From an uncultured Alphaproteobacteria bacterium (GTDB taxonomy: Bacteria > Pseudomonadota > Alphaproteobacteria > RF32 > CAG-239): a stretch of 27,797 nucleotides of DNA. The position numbers and the translations under genes are program-made. A model generated the notes under the pieces. The model was not told the origin of the DNA, did not search any database, and saw only the letters and a list, made by a program, of their open reading frames with translations. This document shows positions 21,967 through 27,797 of the stretch, in pieces (positions within the stretch are counted from its first letter, which is position 1; every line of letters begins with the position of its first letter). The stretch lies in NCBI GenBank assembly GCA_910585375.1, contig CAJUCZ010000024.1, positions 1-27,797 on the forward strand, written 5' to 3'.

Positions 21967-23016
21967 TTAAATTTCGCCGTCGGCATAACGTTTTGCCATA
22001 ACAGACAGCGGAATTGCCTTGATTTTGTCGGCATGGCCGGCAGCACCAAAGGAAATATAGCGGGCTTCGCAGACTTTCTGCATTTCTTCGATTGCCGGCT
22101 TCAAGTATTTGCGCGGGTCAAATTCTTTCGGGTTCTCGGCAAACAACTTGCGGATTGCACCGGTAATGGCCATGCGGCAGTCTGTATCGACATTGACTTT
22201 GCGAACGCCGGATTTGATACCGCGGACAATTTCTTCAACCGGAACGCCGAAAGTTTGCGGAATTGCTCCGCCGTAAGCGTTAATCAGATCCTGCAACTCT
22301 TGCGGAACGGAAGAAGAACCGTGCATAACCATGTGAGTATTCGGCAGAACTTTGTGGATTTTTTCAATCACGTCAATTGCCAGAATATCGCCGGTCGGTT
22401 TGCGGGTGAACTTGTAAGCGCCGTGAGATGTTCCGACAGCAACGGCCAAAGCATCGACATGGGTTTCTTCAACGAATCTTTTGGCTTCGTCCGGATCCGT
22501 TACCAAACGTTTTTTATCAATCACGCCTTCTGCGCCGTGACCGTCTTCCTTATCGCCTTTGCCGGTTTCCAAAGAACCGATAACGCCGAGTTCGCCTTCT
22601 ACGGAAGCGCCGACGGCATGAGCACGGGCAACAACTTCTTTGGTGACGTTAACATTATATTCAAAAGAAGAAGGCGTTTTACCGTCAGCTTCCAGAGAAC
22701 CGTCCATCATTACGGAAGAATAGCCGTTGACAATGGCAGACTGACAAACATTAACCGAAGAACCGTGATCCTGGTGAATACAAATCGGGAGTTCAGGAAA
22801 CATCTCAATTCCGGCGGCAACCATGTGACGAATCATCGGATCGCCGGCAAATTTGCGGGCGCCGGTAGATGTTTGCAAAATGACCGGAGCATTTACTTTT
22901 TTGGCTGCTTGCAAAACGGCCAGAATTTGTTCCATATCGTTAATGTTAAAAGCCGGAACACCGTAATTGTTTTCGGCGGCATGGTCAAGAATCTGACGCA
23001 TTGATACTAAAGGCAT
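21967..23016 (-). CDS. fba: Class II fructose-bisphosphate aldolase
   Basis: This zinc-dependent aldolase interconverts fructose-1,6-bisphosphate with dihydroxyacetone phosphate and glyceraldehyde-3-phosphate. The 349-residue length and the start MPLVSMRQILDHAAENNYG match the Calvin-cycle (class IIB) subtype common in alphaproteobacteria. The catalytic and metal residues lie in CIHQDHGSS (His81, Asp83, His84). EGELG, GTSHG, HGSSSVP and NVDTDCRMA follow in order. A strong AAGGAG precedes the ATG. It stands alone with its own promoter (23056-23083) and terminator. Confidence 0.95.
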   Translation of the reverse strand: MPLVSMRQILDHAAENNYGVPAFNINDMEQILAVLQAAKKVNAPVILQTSTGARKFAGDPMIRHMVAAGIEMFPELPICIHQDHGSSVNVCQSAIVNGYSSVMMDGSLEADGKTPSSFEYNVNVTKEVVARAHAVGASVEGELGVIGSLETGKGDKEDGHGAEGVIDKKRLVTDPDEAKRFVEETHVDALAVAVGTSHGAYKFTRKPTGDILAIDVIEKIHKVLPNTHMVMHGSSSVPQELQDLINAYGGAIPQTFGVPVEEIVRGIKSGVRKVNVDTDCRMAITGAIRKLFAENPKEFDPRKYLKPAIEEMQKVCEARYISFGAAGHADKIKAIPLSVMAKRYADGEI

Positions 23017-23055
23017 AGATTATCTCCTTATTGTTGGTTTATTATTGTTACTGCA

Positions 23056-23083
23056 AATATAGCCAATCAATGTAATAATGCAA
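23056..23083 (-). promoter_or_regulatory. fba promoter
   Basis: On the minus strand TTGCAT (23078-23083) and TATATT (23056-23061) are 16 bases apart. The start would be near 23049, about 33 bases before the ATG. Confidence 0.55.
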
Positions 23084-23122
23084 GTTTTTTATTACGGTCA
23101 GTCACATATAAATCGGGCAATA

Positions 23123-23160
23123 AAAAAACGTTCCGGACCCTAGAAATCCGAAACGTTTTT
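23123..23160 (-). terminator. Intrinsic terminator
   Basis: AAAAACGTT-CCGGA and TCCG-AAACGTTTTT pair with one internal mismatch around a 9-nt loop, followed by T-rich bases on the minus strand. It serves the gene ending at 23171. Confidence 0.75.
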
Positions 23161-23170
23161 AATTATGCAC

Positions 23171-23563
23171 CTACGCAGACTGAGCCGCGCTTTTTTGCTT
23201 TTGCTGCTTGCGGTACTGATGTGTTTCAATCAGTTCAATGTCATCTTGCGTTTTTACCACGTGCCAAGTTGTATTTTCGTAGGCAGAAACAAAAGCATGA
23301 CACGGCAGGAACTCAACTTTAACCTTAGCGTTCTCAATCTCCGTAACTTTTACTTTGCGTACGGTTTTGCCTTTAAAGGCTTTCAAATACCAGACTTTGC
23401 CGGCGCCAAAAGCATAAAAGCAAATGTAACCATTGTCTTTCTGCGTTTCACCCGTTAAAAATTCTAACCGGCCGACATGAACTTCATTTAACCCGAACTC
23501 AATTCCGCATTCTTTTTTTGCAGCCTCAATAAACTGAGATGCTTTTAAAATCACTGATTCCAT
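23171..23563 (-). CDS. Unknown small protein (130 aa)
   Basis: The 130 residues have no signal peptide or membrane segment. The middle is rich in beta-prone and aromatic residues (NGYICFYAFGAGKVWYLKAF), followed by a basic strand KTVRKVKVTEIENAKVKVEF. The C-terminus is Gln/Lys-rich and probably disordered. I do not recognise the family. It has its own terminator and is divergent from the 443-residue gene. No clear ribosome site precedes the ATG. Confidence 0.6.
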   Translation of the reverse strand: MESVILKASQFIEAAKKECGIEFGLNEVHVGRLEFLTGETQKDNGYICFYAFGAGKVWYLKAFKGKTVRKVKVTEIENAKVKVEFLPCHAFVSAYENTTWHVVKTQDDIELIETHQYRKQQKQKSAAQSA

Positions 23564-23731
23564 AATAATCGTTATTTAAAAAAATTTCTTAATAAGTTAA
23601 TATGGTTGTGAAGATAATATTTCTTTTTCCGTTTGTCAAACAGATTTAGACAGCCTTGACGATTTTTTGCCAATATAACACTTATATCGCTATTTTGTCA
23701 TAAAAAATTAATACCAAAGCGCTAATATATA

Positions 23732-23740
23732 TGCTATAAT
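23732..23740 (+). promoter_or_regulatory. Extended -10 promoter of the 443-residue gene
   Basis: TGC-TATAAT (23732-23740) is a perfect extended -10 element, about 24 bases before the GTG start. No good -35 box is seen at the right distance, as is usual for extended -10 promoters. Confidence 0.55.
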
Positions 23741-23763
23741 ATATCTAAAATGGAGTTTTAACC

Positions 23764-25095
23764 GTGTTATCTGATTTGGAAAAATTAAAGGCCCTGCGGA
23801 ACGGAATTGCAATTGGAGCAATTGCCGCAGTTTCGGCTGCACCGGCGCAAACTACCGAAAAACAGTCCGAGGACCGGAAAATCAAGACGGAAAATATTAT
23901 GCCCCGTGACAACACGCGTATTGAACCGGCGACACTAAAACTTTCTCCGCAGGATATTCAAAGGGCTCAGGCAGCTCAGAACATTTGGAGAGATTCCGAA
24001 ACAAAGCCCGTTGTTACAGCACCGGCGGAAGAATTTATCAGACCGGCTGCCGAGCAAAAAGTTGTTCCTCAGGAAGCTCCTGTGCAAGAAGACATCCGCG
24101 AACGGTTTGAACCTCTGTCCGCACCGGAGCTGCAAGGCCTTGATACCGAAATGCGTTTTTCAAAACCGGAAGAGAGAAAAACACCGAACGATTACTTGTC
24201 AGAAGCAGAACAAGACCGGAAATATGAATATACAGAGTTTATTCAAAACTATGAAGATTTTCACAAAGAGCTTTATAAAGCGCAATTAGATCTGGATGAT
24301 AAAAGGTTTCGGGAAAAAGAAAAAAAACTGATTACTTTTGATGAGTACGCTCTTAGCGATAATAATGAAGATTTACGTCTTGCCATTGAAAAAGGAGAGC
24401 TTGAATTGGTTTTGGATAAAGATCTGGAACGCCTTCGCAACAAAAAAGTGGATGAATCTTTTTATGAAGCCTGCTATCTTAGTGAAAACAGTGATGATTT
24501 TCAGAAGCCTCCTTACAAAGCGCTATTGGATTTGCAGCCATATAACGAACAAGCCGAAAAGCTCCTTCATGAAAAAGCTGGAGACAACGATGCGTTGAAA
24601 GCTATTATTGACGAAAAAATCCACGGAGAACACTCCGCACATTCTGAAAAAAGTGATGAAGAAGTAAACAGTAAAATTGTTGAAATTTTTAATCCCAAAG
24701 GAAGAATCATTGATTTTGAAAAATATGATTTGGATGCTATTATTTCCGCAGGAAAAAAGACCGGTTTTCTTAATAATGAAATCCTCATTAAAGATGGGAA
24801 AGCTTTCTCTTCAAAAGATTCAGATAAAAAAGACATGATGCCTATGTTTGATTATCTTAACGCTTCGTACAATAAGGCCATCAAAGAATATCCGCACGGG
24901 GCTGTTCAGACAGACGTTAATGAAGCCATGCACCACATGGACAAAAGTATTGACTGTGACATAAATCATAAAATCTGTACATTGCGCGGGACGGCAAAAG
25001 AACAACCGGCATCAGTCAAACCCGAATCGCAACAGGTACAACAAAATCAGCAATTGCCGCAACAAATGTTGCAACAAATAAAAAACTCCCGATAA
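23764..25095 (+). CDS. Unknown 443-residue protein with internal repeats
   Basis: No known family is recognised. It begins at a GTG with GGAG about 8 bases upstream. Residues 13-29 form a short hydrophobic Ala/Ile stretch that could be a weak signal or anchor. Residues 30-140 are proline- and glutamate-rich and probably disordered. Residues 150-290 are helical and charged and hold an imperfect repeat: DFHKELYKAQLDLDD (165-179) and DFQKPPYKALLDLQPY (245-260), each followed by a Lys/Glu-rich helix. The last 30 residues are very Gln-rich. The stop codon lies inside the loop of a terminator hairpin. The disordered and repetitive make-up might fit an exported or scaffold protein, but that is speculation. 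Confidence 0.6.
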   Translation: MLSDLEKLKALRNGIAIGAIAAVSAAPAQTTEKQSEDRKIKTENIMPRDNTRIEPATLKLSPQDIQRAQAAQNIWRDSETKPVVTAPAEEFIRPAAEQKVVPQEAPVQEDIRERFEPLSAPELQGLDTEMRFSKPEERKTPNDYLSEAEQDRKYEYTEFIQNYEDFHKELYKAQLDLDDKRFREKEKKLITFDEYALSDNNEDLRLAIEKGELELVLDKDLERLRNKKVDESFYEACYLSENSDDFQKPPYKALLDLQPYNEQAEKLLHEKAGDNDALKAIIDEKIHGEHSAHSEKSDEEVNSKIVEIFNPKGRIIDFEKYDLDAIISAGKKTGFLNNEILIKDGKAFSSKDSDKKDMMPMFDYLNASYNKAIKEYPHGAVQTDVNEAMHHMDKSIDCDINHKICTLRGTAKEQPASVKPESQQVQQNQQLPQQMLQQIKNSR

Positions 25096-25106
25096 ACAGG
25101 AGTTTT
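25080..25106. terminator. Bidirectional terminator overlapping a stop codon
   Basis: AAAAACTCC / GGAGTTTTT (25080-25088 with 25098-25106) encloses a 9-nt loop containing the TAA stop of the gene at 23764. It lies 18 bases beyond the tkt stop on the other strand and can serve both. Confidence 0.8.
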
Positions 25107-25124
25107 TATTTGAGCGATGCGTTG

Positions 25125-27107
25125 CTATTTTATGCAGTTTTTAACGGCGTCAACAACCTCTTCTTCGGTAATGCCGAAGAATTTATACAATTCTTCGGCC
25201 GGACCGGAAGCGCCAAAGCCGTCCATGCCGATAATATCGCCATTCAGGCCGACATATTTTTCCCAACCGAACTTGGCGCCGGCCTCGACGGCAACACGCG
25301 GACAGTTTCCCAATACTTCTTCCTGATATTTTCCGTCCTGACGGTCAAAAAGCTCGCAGCAGGGCATGGATACCACGGCAACGGAAATCCCCTCTTCCGC
25401 CAGTTTTTTCTGAGCCGAAACAGCCAAAGAAACTTCCGAACCGGTGGCAATAATCGTGGCCTGACGCTTTTGGCCTTTGGCAATGTCAGAAATCACATAA
25501 CCGCCGCGCGCCGTTAAATTTTCTGCGGCAGAGGTTCTCAACAACGGCAACCCCTGACGGGTCAGCGCCAAAATGCTCGGCGCATTTTCGTTTTCCAACG
25601 CCAACTGCCAGGATTCCGCCGTTTCCACCACGTCACAAGGGCGGAAAGTAAACAGGTTCGGCATGGCGCGATAAGAGGCCAGATGCTCAACCGGCTGATG
25701 AGTCGGGCCGTCTTCGCCGACGCCGATAGAATCGTGCGTTAAAACATACACTGCGCGAATTCCCATCAGCGCTGCCAGACGCATGGACGGACGCATGTAA
25801 TCGGAGAAAACAAAAAACGTACCGCCGTAAGGAATTGCGCCGCCATGCAAAGACATTCCGTTCATCACGGCTGCCATGGCATGTTCGCGAATCCCGTAAG
25901 CAATATTATTGCCGCTGAAATCGCCTTTGGAAATATCTTTCATTCCGGAAACTTTGGTCAGGTTAGATGCCGCCAGATCCGCCGAGCCGCCGATAATTTC
26001 AGGCACGTGCGGGACAATCTTTTCCAGACACATTTGCGAAGCCTTGCGGGTGGCAACCTTGGTCTTTTCGGCAATGGCCTGTTTTTTCAGCTCCTTGAGT
26101 TCTTTATCCCAGTTTTTGGGCAGGACATCATTAATAAAATTATTAAAGTCTTTGCCAGCTTCTTTAGCGCGGGAAGCCCAGCCCTTATAAGTCTCAACAT
26201 GGCGTTTTCCGGCAGCGCGCCAAGCCTGTAGGATTTCTGCCGGAATCTCAAACGGCGGATAATTCCAGCCGAGGTTTTCGCGCATTTTGGACAATTCTTC
26301 CGCTCCAAGAGGAGCGCCGTGGCATTTGCTGGTGCATTGTTTGGTCGGCGCACCGAAGCCAATTTTGGTCTTGCAGGCAATCAGCGTCGGCTTGTCTGAC
26401 TTTTGTGCTTTTTCTATGGCTTTAATAATCTGGCGGTGATTATGGCCGTCAATTTCTATCGTATTCCACTTATGCGCTTTAAAGCGGGCAATCTGATCCG
26501 TGGAACTGGCCGAATCGACCGTGCCGTCAATCGTGATATTATTATTATCCCATAATACAATCAGTTTATTCAGCCCGAGGTGACCGGCCAGAGAAATCGC
26601 TTCTTCCGAAATGCCTTCCATCAGGCAGCCGTCGCCGTTAATGACATAAGTATAGTGACTGCACAAATCTTCTCCGAATCGGGCGGCAACGAATCTTTCG
26701 GCAATGGCCATGCCCACAGCGGAAGAAATCCCCTGCCCGAGCGGACCGGTTGTCATGTCTATACCGGACAGGTGCCCGTATTCCGGATGTCCTGCCGTTT
26801 TGGCACCCAGCTGGCGAAAATTCTTAATATCTTCAATATCAATATCTTTATACCCGAGCAGGTAAAGAAGAGAATACAGCAGCATTGACCCGTGACCGGC
26901 CGAAAGCACAAAACGGTCACGGTCAAACCAACGCGGCGCAGAGGGATTGAGCTTAATAAAACGGCTGAACAGCACCGTTGCAACATCCGCCATGCCCAGC
27001 GGCATTCCGGGGTGGCCGGATTTTGACTTTTCAATTGCATCCGCACTCAAAAAACGAATGGCATTGGCCATTTGTTCCAATTGTCGGTCATTCTTAAAAA
27101 AGCACAT
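25125..27107 (-). CDS. tkt: Transketolase
   Basis: Transketolase moves two-carbon units between sugar phosphates in the pentose phosphate and, where present, Calvin pathways, using thiamine diphosphate. The 660 residues have the usual length. His32 in SGHPG, the cofactor motif beginning with GDGCLMEG and ending with DNNNI, and the catalytic segment GEDGPTHQP are intact. The substrate-phosphate site IREHAMAAVMNGM is also seen. AAGGAGA lies a few bases before the ATG. A small lipoprotein gene ends 18 bases upstream on the same strand, so the two are probably co-transcribed from the promoter at 27676-27704. Confidence 0.96.
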   Translation of the reverse strand: MCFFKNDRQLEQMANAIRFLSADAIEKSKSGHPGMPLGMADVATVLFSRFIKLNPSAPRWFDRDRFVLSAGHGSMLLYSLLYLLGYKDIDIEDIKNFRQLGAKTAGHPEYGHLSGIDMTTGPLGQGISSAVGMAIAERFVAARFGEDLCSHYTYVINGDGCLMEGISEEAISLAGHLGLNKLIVLWDNNNITIDGTVDSASSTDQIARFKAHKWNTIEIDGHNHRQIIKAIEKAQKSDKPTLIACKTKIGFGAPTKQCTSKCHGAPLGAEELSKMRENLGWNYPPFEIPAEILQAWRAAGKRHVETYKGWASRAKEAGKDFNNFINDVLPKNWDKELKELKKQAIAEKTKVATRKASQMCLEKIVPHVPEIIGGSADLAASNLTKVSGMKDISKGDFSGNNIAYGIREHAMAAVMNGMSLHGGAIPYGGTFFVFSDYMRPSMRLAALMGIRAVYVLTHDSIGVGEDGPTHQPVEHLASYRAMPNLFTFRPCDVVETAESWQLALENENAPSILALTRQGLPLLRTSAAENLTARGGYVISDIAKGQKRQATIIATGSEVSLAVSAQKKLAEEGISVAVVSMPCCELFDRQDGKYQEEVLGNCPRVAVEAGAKFGWEKYVGLNGDIIGMDGFGASGPAEELYKFFGITEEEVVDAVKNCIK

Positions 27108-27125
27108 ATTCTTCTCCTTTTATTT

Positions 27126-27653
27126 TTAATTCAGGTCAAAAGCGGTATCGTTATATTGTTTTTCCTGATTGGTCATCCGCAGACCGAGATTGATTTGAAA
27201 AATGCTGTCTTCCAACGTCGGCACCCGCACGTTAACCGCCTTGCCTCGGAACTTGTAAACCTGTGTCGACACAGGAACGGTTGTTTGTTCGGCAAAAGTC
27301 TTTTCACCCAAAAAGGCGGTCGGTCCTTCGCTGGTGCGGTAAAACCAATCAAACATCACAAAGGCTTCGGCCTTGCCGCCGTCAAGGCGAATCAGCTTAA
27401 ACAACGGAGTCAGGCTGGCTTTGGGCTGTTTGGTTTTGGCATCAAACCAGCAATAGCCTTCATAACCGTAAAGCTCGATTTTAAAAGGGGTTGTATAGCC
27501 CTGTATTTGGCTCAAATAAGCTTCCGAACGGTTGATGACAACGTTCGGGCAAGGCATTTTTTTAAGGCTGTCGGAAGTTTTCTCATTGCTTCCGCCGGAC
27601 AAAGTACAGGCTGAGCAAAAGCAAAAAGCCAGCAAAAAGAGTTTTTTCAGCAT
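27126..27653 (-). CDS. Putative lipoprotein upstream of tkt
   Basis: This 175-residue protein has a signal peptide and a probable lipid-modified Cys16 in CSACTLSGG. The mature part begins with CPNVVINRSEAYL and has alternating strands with aromatic residues (YEGYCWFDAKT, FVMFDWFYRTSEGPTAF). The layout resembles a family of alphaproteobacterial outer-membrane lipoproteins that start with a CP-x-V segment; I hold this only loosely. It is the first gene of a probable two-gene operon with tkt. No enzymatic motif is seen. Confidence 0.7.
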   Translation of the reverse strand: MLKKLFLLAFCFCSACTLSGGSNEKTSDSLKKMPCPNVVINRSEAYLSQIQGYTTPFKIELYGYEGYCWFDAKTKQPKASLTPLFKLIRLDGGKAEAFVMFDWFYRTSEGPTAFLGEKTFAEQTTVPVSTQVYKFRGKAVNVRVPTLEDSIFQINLGLRMTNQEKQYNDTAFDLN

Positions 27654-27675
27654 ATGTTTTCCTTTCTTGTTTTGA

Positions 27676-27704
27676 AGTATAGAAAATTATATTTTTAAAG
27701 TAAA
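27676..27704 (-). promoter_or_regulatory. Promoter of the lipoprotein-tkt operon
   Basis: On the minus strand TTTACT (27699-27704) and TATACT (27676-27681) are exactly 17 bases apart. The start would be near 27669, about 16 bases before the lipoprotein ATG, which has AAGGAAA as ribosome site. Confidence 0.6.
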
Positions 27705-27737
27705 TAATCATTCCAATGCTGCACAGATTATCTTTTT

Positions 27738-27797
27738 TCCCTCCCTCTGATGCACTCTTTATTTTCTTTTTCATTTTCTCATCAGGAGATGTTTAGT
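27738..27797. repeat. Dispersed C-rich repeat, second copy, cut by window end
   Basis: CCCTCCCTCTG, then CACTCTTTATTTTC, then TTTTCTCATCAGG matches 15418-15470 in the same order and orientation with small indels. The match runs to the window end, so its full length cannot be seen. Confidence 0.55.

Noticed and set aside
22033..23004. 323-residue plus-strand ORF opposite fba
   Set aside because: It is an antisense shadow caused by codon bias of fba; no ribosome site or known motif.

Overview
The window looks like chromosome of an alphaproteobacterium of moderate GC, possibly one of the uncultured host-associated 'Azospirillum-like' lineages. This rests on gene content rather than a marker. 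It has a transketolase next to a small lipoprotein gene, a Calvin-type class II aldolase, PhoR/PhoB, a molybdopterin-binding/NTP-transferase fusion, and intergenic palindromes of the 'GTCATTCTCGG...CCGAGAAT' and 'ATTGCCGGA...TCCGGCAAT' type common in alphaproteobacteria. Most genes are on the minus strand and many end in clean intrinsic terminators.

Layout. 3-572: 3' part of an extremely cysteine-rich protein, open at the window edge. 650-2552: clpP-clpX operon. 2797-3273: a promoter / structured leader / 86-residue HTH-like gene cassette. 3305-5954: MobA-like fusion and Nudix-like protein. 6117-7431: two-subunit CoA-transferase. 7497-8821: periplasmic OB-fold protein and an unknown lipoprotein. 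8983-9923: rplM-rpsI. 10183-11088: unknown gene. 11183-15397: divergent mutS and phoR. 15398-16330: a gene-free stretch with a C-rich, G-poor tract and several stem-loop repeats. 16358-16829: second copy of the HTH cassette. 16823-18146: an AT-rich island with one proline-iminopeptidase-like gene, bracketed by a 125-bp direct repeat containing the 3' end of phoB. 18037-19427: phoB and rpe. 19578-20090: ferritin-like protein. 20181-21763: three small exported proteins that seem to be related. 21967-23016: fba. 23171-25095: two unknown genes. 25125-27653: lipoprotein-tkt operon.

The housekeeping genes cover proteolysis (ClpXP), ribosome (L13, S9), mismatch repair (MutS), phosphate sensing (PhoR/PhoB) and central carbon metabolism (Rpe, Fba, Tkt).

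The most interesting signal is the duplicated cassette. Two paralogous 86-residue genes at 2797-3057 and 16358-16618 each have the same promoter and a leader of about 180 nt. The leaders can fold into the same set of helices although several helices differ in sequence. Each leader carries an intrinsic terminator just before the ribosome binding site and a sequence complementary to that site. This is the architecture of a riboswitch or attenuator, and I do not recognise its class. Other notable points are the phoB 3'-end duplication, a degenerate ATP-binding G1 box in PhoR, and two co-varying 79-nt hairpins at 15728 and 15898.
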